From an uncultured Chloroflexota bacterium (GTDB taxonomy: Bacteria; Chloroflexota; Dehalococcoidia; SM23-28-2; RBG-16-64-32): a DNA stretch of 29,130 nucleotides. Positions 6,463 to 14,834 of the stretch are shown here, in pieces (positions within the stretch are counted from its first letter, which is position 1; each line of letters begins with the position of its first letter). The translations under genes were made by a program, and so were the position numbers. The notes beneath the pieces were generated by a model, which ran no database searches, had not been told where the DNA came from, and saw nothing but the letters and a program-made list of their open reading frames with translations. The stretch covers positions 1 through 29,130 of the forward strand of contig CAJXNA010000003.1 of NCBI GenBank assembly GCA_913056415.1, given 5' to 3'.

Positions 6463-8550
6463 ATGACTAGACAATTGCCCATCGAATCGTTCCGAAATAT
6501 CGGTATCATCGCCCACATCGATGCCGGGAAGACCACGGTTACCGAGCGCATTCTGTTCTACACGGGGCGCACCTACAAGATCGGTGACGTGGACGCCGGT
6601 ACTGCCGTCATGGACTGGATGGCGCAGGAGCGGGAGCGGGGGATCACTATCACCGCCGCCTCCACCACTACCACTTGGCGTGACCACACGATCAACATCG
6701 TGGACACCCCCGGCCACGTGGACTTCACCGCGGAAGTGGAACGCAGCCTCCGTGTTTTGGACGGAGGCGTTGTTGTATTCGATGCCGTCGCCGGCGTGCA
6801 GAGCCAATCAGAGACCGTATGGCGACAGGCTGACCGCTACCATATTCCGCGCATCTGCTTCGTTAACAAGATGGACCGTGTGGGCGCCGACTTCCAGCGC
6901 ACGGTGGAGATGATCAAAGAGCGCCTGAGCGCCCGTCCCGTGGCTATCCAGGTGCCCATTGGTGTGGAGGACGCTTACCGGGGTGTCATCGACCTCGTGG
7001 AGATGAAGGCGATAACGTTCTCTGGGGAGCAAGATGATCTGCCGGAGACCGGGCCCATCCCGGACACCTACCGAGAAGAGGCCCAGCGCCGCCGCGAACA
7101 GCTAGTCGAGGCGATAGCCGAGGTGGACGACCAGATGCTCATAAGCTACGTGGAGCACCATGATGTGTCGCCCACGGAGCTAAAGAAGGCGCTGCGCCGG
7201 GCCACTATCGCCAACTTGGTGACGCCCGTCCTCTGCGGCTCCGCCCTGAAGAACAAGGGCGTCCGCCCGCTGCTGGACGCCGTAATAGACTACCTCCCCT
7301 CACCTGCAGAGGTTCCGCCCGTCATCGGGACCCACCCCAAGACGGGCGAACTGCTGGAACGGCACCCCAAAGATGATGAGCCGTTCTCCGCCCTCGCCTT
7401 TAAGATCGTCGCTGACCCTTACGTTGGCCGTCTCGTTTACTTCCGCGTCTACTCCGGCTCAGTGAAACAGGGCGGCTCGGTGCTGAACAGCGCCCGCGGC
7501 GGGAGGGAGCGTTTGGGGCGCATCCTGCGCATGCACGCCAATCGTCGCGAGGATATCGATGATGTCCAGGCCGGCGACATCGCCGCTACGGTGGGCCTCA
7601 AGAATACCTTCACCGGTGACACTCTTTGTGCCCAGAGCCATCCCGTGCTTCTGGAGGCGATCAAGTTTCCGGAACCGGTCATATCGGTGGCGATTGAGCC
7701 GAAGACCAAGAACGATCAGGACCGCATGGTAGAGACACTCGTCCGCCTGGGCGAGGAGGATCCCACGTTCCATACCCGATATGACTCCGAGACCGGTCAG
7801 ACGATCATCTCCGGCATGGGCCAGCTGCACCTGGAGATCATCGTTGACCGCATGCTGCGTGAGTTCAACGTGGAGGCCAACGTGGGCCGTCCAGAGGTGG
7901 CCTACAAGGAGACGATCTTGCAGTCGGCGAAGGCTGAAGGACGGTTCGTGCGCCAGACAGGCGGCCGCGGCCAGTTCGGCGTCGTCGAGCTGGAGGTGGA
8001 GCCGCAGCAGCAGGGCGCGGGCTTCGAGTTTGAGTCCAAGGTCATCGGCGGCTCCATACCGCGCGAGTTCATCCCGGCGGTGGAGCAGGGTGTGCGGGAG
8101 GCGCTGGAGACCGGCGTCGTCTCCAGCTATCCTGTGATCGACGTCAAGGTCAGGCTGCTGGATGGGCAGTCCCATCCGGTGGACTCTTCTGAGATGGCGT
8201 TTAAGATGGCCGGTTCCCTGGGCCTTCAAGCAGCGCTGAAGCGTGCCAAGCCGATCTTGCTGGAGCCGTACATGAAGGTGGAGGTGGCCACACCGGATGA
8301 GTTCTTCGGTGACGTCCTGGGAGATATAACCTCCCGTCGCGGCCAGGTTGTGAACGTTGACCAGCGCGGCCATCTGCGGGTTATCTCATCCATCATCCCC
8401 CTGGCTGAGGTGTTTGGCTACGCCACTGACCTGCGTTCCATCAGCCAGGGCCGCGCCACACACACTATGGAGTTCGATCACTATGAAGAGGTCCCCGCGT
8501 CCGTCGCCGAGAACGTAATTGGCCGCGCACGGGGCGTCGTCCGAAGGTAG
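6463..8550 (+). CDS. fusA: Elongation factor G
   Basis: Translocation GTPase of 695 residues from the chosen start. The G1 loop AHIDAGKTT (17-25), the G3 motif DTPGHVDF, NKMDR (G4) and GSALKNKG (G5) are intact, followed by domains II-V with the domain IV GRGQFGVVELEVEP stretch. The ATG at 6463 gives the usual MTRQLPIESFRNIGI N-terminus. An in-frame GTG at 6418 overlapping rpsG would add 15 unlike residues and lacks a Shine-Dalgarno; GGAG at 6444-6447 is a somewhat distant site for the chosen ATG. Unlike the E. coli order, rpsJ follows directly with no tuf gene between them. Confidence 0.97.
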   Translation: MTRQLPIESFRNIGIIAHIDAGKTTVTERILFYTGRTYKIGDVDAGTAVMDWMAQERERGITITAASTTTTWRDHTINIVDTPGHVDFTAEVERSLRVLDGGVVVFDAVAGVQSQSETVWRQADRYHIPRICFVNKMDRVGADFQRTVEMIKERLSARPVAIQVPIGVEDAYRGVIDLVEMKAITFSGEQDDLPETGPIPDTYREEAQRRREQLVEAIAEVDDQMLISYVEHHDVSPTELKKALRRATIANLVTPVLCGSALKNKGVRPLLDAVIDYLPSPAEVPPVIGTHPKTGELLERHPKDDEPFSALAFKIVADPYVGRLVYFRVYSGSVKQGGSVLNSARGGRERLGRILRMHANRREDIDDVQAGDIAATVGLKNTFTGDTLCAQSHPVLLEAIKFPEPVISVAIEPKTKNDQDRMVETLVRLGEEDPTFHTRYDSETGQTIISGMGQLHLEIIVDRMLREFNVEANVGRPEVAYKETILQSAKAEGRFVRQTGGRGQFGVVELEVEPQQQGAGFEFESKVIGGSIPREFIPAVEQGVREALETGVVSSYPVIDVKVRLLDGQSHPVDSSEMAFKMAGSLGLQAALKRAKPILLEPYMKVEVATPDEFFGDVLGDITSRRGQVVNVDQRGHLRVISSIIPLAEVFGYATDLRSISQGRATHTMEFDHYEEVPASVAENVIGRARGVVRR

Positions 8551-8554
8551 AGCC

Positions 8555-8863
8555 ATGGCCCGCCAGAAAATCCGCATCCGACTCAAAGCTTACGACCACC
8601 GGATTCTGGATCAGTCAGCGGTCCTCATCGTCGAGGCGGCGGAGCGCACGGGGGCGGCTGTGTCCGGTCCGGTGCCCCTGCCCACGGAGATCAAGAAGTT
8701 CTGCGTGATCCGCTCACCCCATGTCGATAAGGACTCACGGGAGCAGTTTGAGATACGCACTCACAAGCGTCTGGTTGACATCATGGACCCCACGCCCAAG
8801 ACCGTGGATGCCCTGATGCGGCTGCAGCTGCCATCCGGAGTGGACATCGAGATTAAGCTGTGA
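8555..8863 (+). CDS. rpsJ: 30S ribosomal protein S10
   Basis: Protein of 102 residues of the 30S head, also the NusE partner in antitermination complexes. The family pattern MARQKIRIRLKAYDHR at the start, GPVPLPTEIKKF (41-52) and the THKRLVDIMDPTPKTVDALM stretch are present. The ATG at 8555 is preferred over an upstream in-frame start inside fusA because it gives the canonical N-terminus and has GAAGG upstream. It opens the S10 block, four bases after fusA. Confidence 0.98.
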   Translation: MARQKIRIRLKAYDHRILDQSAVLIVEAAERTGAAVSGPVPLPTEIKKFCVIRSPHVDKDSREQFEIRTHKRLVDIMDPTPKTVDALMRLQLPSGVDIEIKL

Positions 8864-9492
8864 GCATAGAAGGCATCCTGGGACGCAAGCTGGGGATGAC
8901 TCAGGTCTTCCGTGAGGACGGCACCGCCGTCCCGGTGACCGTCATCGAAGCCGGCCCCTGCACGGTCGTCCAGGTCAAGACGGAGGAGAGCGACGGCTAC
9001 TCTACCGTGCAGCTCGGTTTCGGCACCCGCAAGCGGGTGAACTCACCCCAAAAGGGCCACATGAAGGGCCTGGGCCAGTTCCGATATCTGCGAGAGTTCC
9101 GCGTGGACGATATCAGCGAGTGGGAGGTGGGCAAGAAGGTGGGGTGTGATATGTTCCAGGAGGGAGATCTGGTGGATATCTCGGGGGCGTCCAAGGGACG
9201 CGGCTTCGCCGGCGTGATGAAGCGTCACGGCTTCCGCGGCGGGAAGCGCACCCACGGCCAGTCCGATCGCGAACGTGCGCCCGGTTCAATCGGCGCCGGT
9301 ACGGATCCCGGCCGGGTAGTCAAGGGGAAGAAGATGGCCGGGCATATGGGCACGGGCCAGATCACGGTGAAAAACCTCGAAGTCGTCCAGTGTGACCATT
9401 CTCGCAACGTCCTGATGGTGCAGGGCTCCGTTCCCGGTAGTGAGGACGCACTTCTTCGCGTCCGCCGCTCCAAGCGCGGGGGGGCGCGATAA
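8860..9492 (+). CDS. rplC: 50S ribosomal protein L3
   Basis: Early-assembly protein near the peptidyl-transferase centre, 210 residues. ILGRKLGMTQVF at the N-terminus, the KGRGFAGVMKRHGF stretch and the long basic arm with GSIGAGTDPGRVVKGKKMAGHMG identify it. The GTG start overlaps the rpsJ stop by four bases (GTGA), so the two are translationally coupled. Confidence 0.98.
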   Translation: MSIEGILGRKLGMTQVFREDGTAVPVTVIEAGPCTVVQVKTEESDGYSTVQLGFGTRKRVNSPQKGHMKGLGQFRYLREFRVDDISEWEVGKKVGCDMFQEGDLVDISGASKGRGFAGVMKRHGFRGGKRTHGQSDRERAPGSIGAGTDPGRVVKGKKMAGHMGTGQITVKNLEVVQCDHSRNVLMVQGSVPGSEDALLRVRRSKRGGAR

Positions 9493-9493
9493 G

Positions 9494-10375
9494 ATGGAGC
9501 TCGCCGTGCACAACGCTGCGGGTAAGCGGGTGCGTCAAATAACGGTTGACGATACCGTCTTCGGCATCTCTCCCAACGGCGCGGTGCTTCACCAGGCGTT
9601 CGTCGCCCAGCGTGCCAATCAGCGGCGGGGCACCGCCAGCACCAAGAGTCGGGGAGAGGTCCAGGGCAGCACCCGCAAGATCCGAGCCCAGAAGTACACA
9701 GGCCGCGCCCGCCAGGGCAGCAATCGTTCCCCTATACGCGTCGGCGGCGGCGTCGCTTTCGGGCCCAGGCCACGCAGCTACCGCCAGGCGCTACCAAAGA
9801 AGATGAGGCGGCTGGCGATCCGCTCCGCTCTATCGGGCAAGGTAGCGGATGGCCAGCTTCACGTCGTCGATAAGCTTGGCTTCGCGCAGCCGCACACTAA
9901 GGAAGTGGTCCGTGTCCTGCACAACGTGGGCATCGAGCGCTCCGTGCTTATCGTGACCGGGGAGCCGGATCGTTCTGTTCTGACCAGCGCGCGCAATCTA
10001 TTGAAGACCAAAGTCCTGCCCGCCGCCTATCTAAACGTCGTTGACATGCTTACGCATCGCGATCTTCTGCTGACGGAGGCTGCGGTGCGAGCGGTAGAGG
10101 GTCTGTGGGGTAGTGCGGCTGCGAAGCCAGCGCCCGTGGAGGAGCCGAAGCCGCGGCGGAGACGCGCGCGCGTCTCCGGGAAGCCTGCTGAGGAGGCGGA
10201 AGCTCAGCCGAAGCCGCGCCGCCGCCGTGCCGCGGCTACCCCCAAGGTGGCTGCAGCGAAGGACGAAGCGCCGGCGAAACCAGCCCGTCGTGCCAGGCGG
10301 CCCAAGGCCGAGGCCAAAGAGGAGCCGAAACCGGCGGCCCGCCGCCGCACGCGCACCAAGAAGGAGGAGGGCTAG
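9494..10375 (+). CDS. rplD: 50S ribosomal protein L4 with long Lys/Arg/Ala/Pro tail
   Basis: The core (residues 1-208) is a normal L4: the exit-tunnel loop with GRARQGSNRSPIRVGGGVAFG (68-90) and the C-terminal LLLTEAAVRAVE end are present. In E. coli L4 also represses the S10 operon. Residues 209-293 are an added low-complexity tail of Lys, Arg, Ala, Pro and Glu in which KPRRRRA occurs twice (219-225, 239-245). Family length is about 205-210, so the tail is about 85 residues. The ATG at 9494, one base after the rplC stop, gives the family start MELAVHN; upstream in-frame starts lie inside rplC. Confidence 0.96.
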   Translation: MELAVHNAAGKRVRQITVDDTVFGISPNGAVLHQAFVAQRANQRRGTASTKSRGEVQGSTRKIRAQKYTGRARQGSNRSPIRVGGGVAFGPRPRSYRQALPKKMRRLAIRSALSGKVADGQLHVVDKLGFAQPHTKEVVRVLHNVGIERSVLIVTGEPDRSVLTSARNLLKTKVLPAAYLNVVDMLTHRDLLLTEAAVRAVEGLWGSAAAKPAPVEEPKPRRRRARVSGKPAEEAEAQPKPRRRRAAATPKVAAAKDEAPAKPARRARRPKAEAKEEPKPAARRRTRTKKEEG

Positions 10376-10378
10376 GCG

Positions 10379-10678
10379 ATGCCCAAGCCCATCCACCCGC
10401 TGGAGGTCTTGCGCCGTCCCCTGATCACGGAGAAAGGGACGCGTCTGGGCAGCGAGAATAAGTATGTGTTTGAGGTTAACCGCGGCAGCAACAAGCCCCA
10501 GATCAAAGAGGCCGTGGAGAAGGCCTTCGATGTGAGCGTCCTGCATGTGAACGTGATCAACGTCAAGGGGAAGTCGCGAGGTCGCCGGGGGCGCCGAGCA
10601 GCTCACCGCCCGGACTGGCGAAAGGCTGTGGTAACGCTTTCTCCTGACGATAAGATAGAGCTGTTTGAGGGGCTGTAG
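10379..10678 (+). CDS. rplW: 50S ribosomal protein L23
   Basis: Exit-tunnel-rim protein that docks SRP and trigger factor, 99 residues. LRRPLITEKGT (11-21), YVFEVNRGSNKPQIKEAVE and the basic GKSRGRRGRR loop are typical of the family. It begins three bases after rplD and ends two bases before rplB. Confidence 0.97.
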   Translation: MPKPIHPLEVLRRPLITEKGTRLGSENKYVFEVNRGSNKPQIKEAVEKAFDVSVLHVNVINVKGKSRGRRGRRAAHRPDWRKAVVTLSPDDKIELFEGL

Positions 10679-10680
10679 CG

Positions 10681-11511
10681 ATGGGTATCAGGCAGTACAA
10701 ACCGACATCGCCGGGCCGGCGCGGCGCCAGCGGCTACACCTTCGATGAGATCACCAGGAAGCGGCCGGAGAAGTCGCTCCTCGCTCCCCTTACTAAGAAG
10801 GCCGGGCGCAACAATCAGGGCCGTATCAGCGTCCGGCATCGGGGCGGCGGCCACAAGCGCCGCTATCGCGTCATTGACTTCAAGCGGGACAAGACCGGCG
10901 TGCCAGGTAAGGTTGCGGCCATAGAGTACGATCCCAACCGGTCGGCCCGTATCGCTCTCATCCACTATGTGGACGGCGAGAAGCGGTATATCATCTGGCC
11001 TGTGGGCCTCACTGTGGGCGATACCGTGGTGGCGGGCCCCAAGTCGGAGATCAAGCCCGGCAACGCTCTGCCGCTGCGCAACATCCCCTCCGGCAACAGC
11101 GTGCACAACATAGAGCTGCATAAGGGCCATGGCGCGCAGCTAGTGCGTGGTGCGGGCGGCGCCGCTCAGCTTATGGCTCGTGAGGGAAACTACGTGATGG
11201 TGCGCCTGCCCTCGGGCGAGGTGAGGCGCGTCCACGCCGACTGTATGGCCACGGTAGGTCAGGTGGGCAACGTTGAGCACGACCAGATAAAGCTGGGGCG
11301 CGCCGGACGCAGGCGGAACATGGGCCGCCGGCCCAAGGTGCGCGGCAGTGTGATGAACCCCCGTGATCACCCCCACGGCGGCGGCGAGGGGCGCGCTCCC
11401 ATTGGTCTGCCGGGGCCTAAAACGCCCTGGGGCAAGCCGACACTGGGCTACCGTACCCGCCGCCGCAAGGACACAAACAAGTACATCGTGCGCAGACGAA
11501 GCGACGTGTAG
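10681..11511 (+). CDS. rplB: 50S ribosomal protein L2
   Basis: Large-subunit core protein needed for subunit joining and peptidyl-transferase activity, 276 residues. The KPTSPGRRG start, GRISVRHRGGGHKRRYR (38-55), and the C-terminal VRGSVMNPRDHPHGGGEGR region with the functional histidine (His in DHPHGGG) are intact. Length and order match the family. It begins two bases after rplW and the rpsS ATG follows 10 bases after its stop. Confidence 0.98.
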   Translation: MGIRQYKPTSPGRRGASGYTFDEITRKRPEKSLLAPLTKKAGRNNQGRISVRHRGGGHKRRYRVIDFKRDKTGVPGKVAAIEYDPNRSARIALIHYVDGEKRYIIWPVGLTVGDTVVAGPKSEIKPGNALPLRNIPSGNSVHNIELHKGHGAQLVRGAGGAAQLMAREGNYVMVRLPSGEVRRVHADCMATVGQVGNVEHDQIKLGRAGRRRNMGRRPKVRGSVMNPRDHPHGGGEGRAPIGLPGPKTPWGKPTLGYRTRRRKDTNKYIVRRRSDV

Positions 11512-11521
11512 AGAGGGATCT

Positions 11522-11812
11522 ATGTCTCGTTCGACCAAGAAGGGGCCCTACGCGGACCCTAAGCTGATGGAGAAGGTGGAGAAGGTGGTGCGCTCCGGCG
11601 AGAAGACGGTTATCCGTACTTGGTCTCGCCGTTCGACTATCTTGCCGGAGATGGTGGGCCTCACCATAGCCGTGCACGACGGTCGGCGCCACGTGCCCAT
11701 CTTCATCACTGAGAATATGGTCGGCCACAAGCTGGGCGAGTTCGCTCTAACGCGGACGTTCCGCGGCCACGGCGGCCGGTCCGCCCAGGTCAGCCAGGTG
11801 CGGAGGTACTAG
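11522..11812 (+). CDS. rpsS: 30S ribosomal protein S19
   Basis: Protein of 96 residues of the 30S head, in contact with S13 and the A-site tRNA. MSRSTKKGPY at the start and HNGRxxxPV-like HDGRRHVPIFITENMVGHKLGEF in the middle are diagnostic. The ATG at 11522, preceded by GAGAGGGATCT, was chosen over an in-frame upstream ATG inside rplB because it gives the canonical N-terminus. Confidence 0.98.
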   Translation: MSRSTKKGPYADPKLMEKVEKVVRSGEKTVIRTWSRRSTILPEMVGLTIAVHDGRRHVPIFITENMVGHKLGEFALTRTFRGHGGRSAQVSQVRRY

Positions 11813-11817
11813 CAGGG

Positions 11818-12156
11818 ATGGAAGTACGATCCTTCTCCCGCAACGCCGCCATCGCGCCCAAGAAGGCGAGGCTCATCCTGGATGAGATCCGCGGCAAGCG
11901 CGTGGACGAGGCGATGGCCCTCCTGCGCTTCATGCCGACACCTCACGCCCGTCTCGTCGCCAAGGCGGTGCGTTCCGCCGCGGCCAACGCCGAGAACAAC
12001 TACAATATTCAGCCGCAGACCCTGCGCATATCCGAGGCTTACGCCGGGGACGGCCTTACTTTCCGGCGGTTGCGGACACGCGCCCGCGGCCGCGCCGACA
12101 CCATACGGCGCCGGCGCAGCAACATAACCATAGTGGTCCGGGAAGAGGAGCTCTAG
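11818..12156 (+). CDS. rplV: 50S ribosomal protein L22
   Basis: Exit-tunnel protein of 112 residues. ARLILDEIRGKRVDEAMALL (19-38) and the tunnel hairpin GDGLTFRRLRTRARGRA are typical. It starts five bases after rpsS with GCAGGG upstream and ends one base before rpsC. Confidence 0.98.
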   Translation: MEVRSFSRNAAIAPKKARLILDEIRGKRVDEAMALLRFMPTPHARLVAKAVRSAAANAENNYNIQPQTLRISEAYAGDGLTFRRLRTRARGRADTIRRRRSNITIVVREEEL

Positions 12157-12157
12157 C

Positions 12158-12970
12158 ATGGGTCAGAAGGTACACCCCCACGGCTTCCGGCTGGGCTACA
12201 TATACGACTGGAACAGCAAGTGGTTCGCGGGCCGCGATTACGCGAAGCTCTTACGGGAGGACCTGATCATCCGCGGCACTATCAATCAGCTCCTTCCCGA
12301 TGCTGGCATCTCGTCCGTGGAGATCGAGCGCAACGCCAACCTGGTGACGGTCAGCATCAACACGGCGCGTCCCGGTATCGTCATCGGGCGCGGAGGTCAG
12401 AGGGTGGACGAGCTCAGGGCTGCCCTGGAGAAGGCTGGCGGCCGCAAGATACGGGTCAACATCAACGAGATCCGAATGCCGGAGGTTGACGCTGCCCTGG
12501 TGGCGCGCGCCGTGGCCGACCAGCTGGAGCGCAGGATATCCCACCGTCGGGCCATCAAGCAGGCGATCTCCCGTGGCATGCAGCGCGGCGCCCTCGGCAT
12601 CAAGATCAAGGTCTCCGGTCGCCTGGGCGGTTCCGATATGTCCCGTAAGGACCAGGGCATGGAGGGCCGCGTTCCTCTGCATACCCTGAAAGCGGACATA
12701 GACTACGGCACCGCGGAGGCGCGGACCACGCTGGGACGCATCGGCGTCAAGGTGTGGATATACAAGGGCGACCGTATTATCGAGGAGGACGCGTCCGTGC
12801 AGCGCCGTCGTTCTGAGAAGAGGGGGGGCGCCGAAGCGGCAGCGGAGGCGCCGGCCGAGACGCCGGCCGAGACGGCGGCCGAGACGGAGACGCCGGCAGA
12901 GGAGCGGGCAGAGGCCGCGGAGCCAGAGCCTAAACCTGAAGCTAAGGCTGAATCGGATGCTACAACCTAA
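12158..12970 (+). CDS. rpsC: 30S ribosomal protein S3 with acidic C-terminal tail
   Basis: Protein at the mRNA entrance. The first 220 residues are a normal S3 with an N-terminal MGQKVHPHGFRLG, a KH domain with GIVIGRGG (73-80), and a C-terminal domain with GRLGGSDMSR (154-163). Residues about 225-270 are an added tail rich in Ala, Glu, Pro and Thr (repeated PAETPAETAAETETPAEE). The tail ends within the overlap with the next gene, so rplP starts 14 bases before its stop. Similar tails are on L4, S17 and RpoA. Confidence 0.97.
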   Translation: MGQKVHPHGFRLGYIYDWNSKWFAGRDYAKLLREDLIIRGTINQLLPDAGISSVEIERNANLVTVSINTARPGIVIGRGGQRVDELRAALEKAGGRKIRVNINEIRMPEVDAALVARAVADQLERRISHRRAIKQAISRGMQRGALGIKIKVSGRLGGSDMSRKDQGMEGRVPLHTLKADIDYGTAEARTTLGRIGVKVWIYKGDRIIEEDASVQRRRSEKRGGAEAAAEAPAETPAETAAETETPAEERAEAAEPEPKPEAKAESDATT

Positions 12971-13373
12971 GCGGACCAAATACCGCAAGGTCCATAGGGG
13001 CCGCCGCGCTGGTCGCGCTGGCTCCGGCAACGCCGTTGCCTTCGGCGACTTCGGCCTGCAGGCCCTGGGCACCTGCTGGATGTCCGCCCGCCAGATAGAG
13101 GCGGGACGGCGGGCCATCACCCGCTACGTCCGTCGCGGCGGCAAGCTCTGGATACGCGTCTTCCCCGATAAGCCCGTGACCAAGAAGCCGCTGGAGGTCC
13201 GGCAGGGATCGGGGAAGGGCCCCGTCGAGTTCTGGGTAGCGGTCGTGAAACCCGGCCGCGTCATCTATGAGATCGCCGGCGTGCGCGAAGACACAGCCCG
13301 TGAGGCGATGCGCCTGGCCGCCCAGAAGCTGCCTATACGGACCCGGTTCGTTTCGCGAGAAGCGGTGGCGTAG
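12957..13373 (+). CDS. rplP: 50S ribosomal protein L16
   Basis: Protein of 138 residues near the A site of the large subunit. MLQPKRTKYRK at the start, FGDFGLQAL (29-37), ITRYVRRGGKLWIRVFPDKP and the GSGKGPVEFWVAVVKPGR stretch are canonical. The ATG at 12957 overlaps the end of rpsC by 14 bases, so translation is likely coupled. Confidence 0.98.
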   Translation: MLQPKRTKYRKVHRGRRAGRAGSGNAVAFGDFGLQALGTCWMSARQIEAGRRAITRYVRRGGKLWIRVFPDKPVTKKPLEVRQGSGKGPVEFWVAVVKPGRVIYEIAGVREDTAREAMRLAAQKLPIRTRFVSREAVA

Positions 13374-13384
13374 AGGGAAATAAC

Positions 13385-13612
13385 ATGGCGAAGAAGCTGA
13401 AGACGAAGACGGAAGAGATACGCAAGCTCTCGGATGTGGACATAGAGAAGGAGTTGGAGGAGGCACACCGCCGCCTGTTCTCGCTACGTCTTCAGAGCGA
13501 GACCCGTCAGATCACCAACCACCGCGAGCTACCGGCGGCGAAACGCCTTATCGCGCGGCTGAAGACGATCCAGCGGGAGAGGCAGCTCGCCGCCGTCGGG
13601 GAGGCACAGTAA
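13385..13612 (+). CDS. rpmC: 50S ribosomal protein L29
   Basis: Two-helix protein of 75 residues at the tunnel exit near L23. EIRKLSDVDIEKELEEAHRR (12-31) and the HRELPAAKRLIARLKTI region fit the family. Start 11 bases after rplP with AGAGGG in front of it. Confidence 0.96.
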   Translation: MAKKLKTKTEEIRKLSDVDIEKELEEAHRRLFSLRLQSETRQITNHRELPAAKRLIARLKTIQRERQLAAVGEAQ

Positions 13613-13614
13613 GC

Positions 13615-14139
13615 ATGGCCCAGGTAGCCCGCAGGGCCCGTGAGGGGACGGTAGTGTCCGACAAGATGGACAAGAGCGTGGTGGTGGCTGTGTCGAGCAG
13701 TACGCGGCATCGCCTCTATAAGAAGATCATGAGGCGGCTCCGTCGCTACATGGTCCATGACGAGACGAACGATGCCAAGCTTGGCGATCGCGTCCGCATC
13801 GTGGAGTCACGGCCCCACTCCCGGCGTAAGCGCTGGCAACTCGCCGAGGTGCTGGTTCGCGCTGACCGGCCCGAGTTAGCTGCCGAGGAGATAGACCTGG
13901 AGCTGCTGGGCGAGGTGAAGGTGGAAGAGGAGGAGACGGAGACGGAGGCCAAGGCTGAGCCTGAGGAGCCAGCGGAAGCTGCCGAGGAGCCGGAGACGGA
14001 GGCCAAGGCTGAGCCGGAGGAGCCACCGGAAGCTGAAGAGCAGCCGGAGCCGGAGGAGCCAGCTGAGCCTGAGGAGCAGACAGAGCCGGAGGCCAAGGAA
14101 GCGCCGGAAGCGGAAGGTGAGGAGGAGGAGGAGTCGTGA
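13615..14139 (+). CDS. rpsQ: 30S ribosomal protein S17 with very long acidic tail
   Basis: The first 85-90 residues are an ordinary OB-fold S17 (GTVVSDKMDKSVVV at 11-24, YMVHDETNDAKLGDRVRI at 45-62, ESRPHSRRKRW at 64-74). Residues about 100-174 are a Glu/Pro/Ala tail almost as long as the core, unusual for a protein of usually 80-90 residues. The tail DNA contains a 42-base direct repeat. The ATG lies two bases after rpmC and the stop overlaps the rplN GTG by four bases. Confidence 0.95.
   Translation: MAQVARRAREGTVVSDKMDKSVVVAVSSSTRHRLYKKIMRRLRRYMVHDETNDAKLGDRVRIVESRPHSRRKRWQLAEVLVRADRPELAAEEIDLELLGEVKVEEEETETEAKAEPEEPAEAAEEPETEAKAEPEEPPEAEEQPEPEEPAEPEEQTEPEAKEAPEAEGEEEEES
13939..14034 (+). 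repeat. 42-base direct repeat, period 54, in the rpsQ tail
   Basis: 13939-13980 and 13993-14034 are identical at 40 of 42 positions. They encode ETEAKAEPEEPAEA and ETEAKAEPEEPPEA. The in-frame 54-base period indicates that the tail grew by duplication. Confidence 0.85.
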
Positions 14140-14504
14140 TCCAGAACCAATCCCGCCTCCGCGTTGCCGATAACTCCGGCGCTCGGCAGGTGATGTGCAT
14201 CAAAGTAGTGGGGGGCTCAAGGCGCCGTTACGGCAGCGTAGGGGATGTAATCGTCGCCTCTGTGAAGCACGCCGCTCCGGGCGGCAGTGTCAAAAAGGGC
14301 GATCTCGTGCGGGCGGTCGTCGTCCGCGTCGCCCAACCCTATCGGCGAAATGACGGTTCCTACATCCGCTTCGACGATAACGCGGCGGTCATCCTGTCCG
14401 ATGCTCAAAACCCGCACGGGACACGCATCTTCGGGCCGGTAGCGCGCGAGCTGCGGGAGCGTAACTTTATGAAGATCGTCTCCCTCGCCCCGGAGGTGTT
14501 GTAG
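14136..14504 (+). CDS. rplN: 50S ribosomal protein L14
   Basis: Protein of 122 residues at the subunit interface. MIQNQSRLRVADNSGARQV (1-19), GSVGDVIVASVKHAAPGG and the RIFGPVARELRERNFMKIVSLAPEVL end are family hallmarks. The GTG start overlaps the rpsQ stop as GTGA. It opens the spc block. Confidence 0.98.
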   Translation: MIQNQSRLRVADNSGARQVMCIKVVGGSRRRYGSVGDVIVASVKHAAPGGSVKKGDLVRAVVVRVAQPYRRNDGSYIRFDDNAAVILSDAQNPHGTRIFGPVARELRERNFMKIVSLAPEVL

Positions 14505-14506
14505 GC

Positions 14507-14821
14507 ATGAAACGGGTGCGGAGGGAGGACATCGTCCTAGTTACCAAGGGCAAGGACCGGGGGATGAGCGGCACCGTGCGTACAGTCATACCCGGAAAGA
14601 ACCGCGTCATCGTCGTCGGCGTCAACGTGGTGAAGCGACACATGCGGCCGCGTGGACCTCAGCAGCCCGGTGGCATCATTGAGCGCGAAGCGCCCATCGC
14701 CCTGGCCAACGTCCGCCCGCTGTGTCCGTCTTGCAATAAGCCGGTGCGGGTGGGATTCCGTGTCCTGGCGGACGGGCGTAAGGTACGTTACTGTAAGAAG
14801 TGCGACGCCAATTTCGACTGA
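14507..14821 (+). CDS. rplX: 50S ribosomal protein L24, zinc-ribbon form
   Basis: Early-assembly initiator protein of 104 residues. The KOW motif at the N-terminus (VLVTKGKDRGMSGTV) is followed by a C-terminal Cys4 zinc ribbon: Cys73, Cys76 (CPSC), Cys96 and Cys99 (CKKC). Starts two bases after rplN. Confidence 0.97.
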   Translation: MKRVRREDIVLVTKGKDRGMSGTVRTVIPGKNRVIVVGVNVVKRHMRPRGPQQPGGIIEREAPIALANVRPLCPSCNKPVRVGFRVLADGRKVRYCKKCDANFD

Positions 14822-14834
14822 GGGTATGTAGCAA

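Noticed and set aside
7459..8373. 304-codon minus-strand ORF inside fusA
   Set aside because: Antisense shadow of EF-G.
12251..13120. 289-codon minus-strand ORF across rpsC and rplP
   Set aside because: Antisense to two canonical ribosomal genes; Arg/Leu-rich composition typical of shadow frames.
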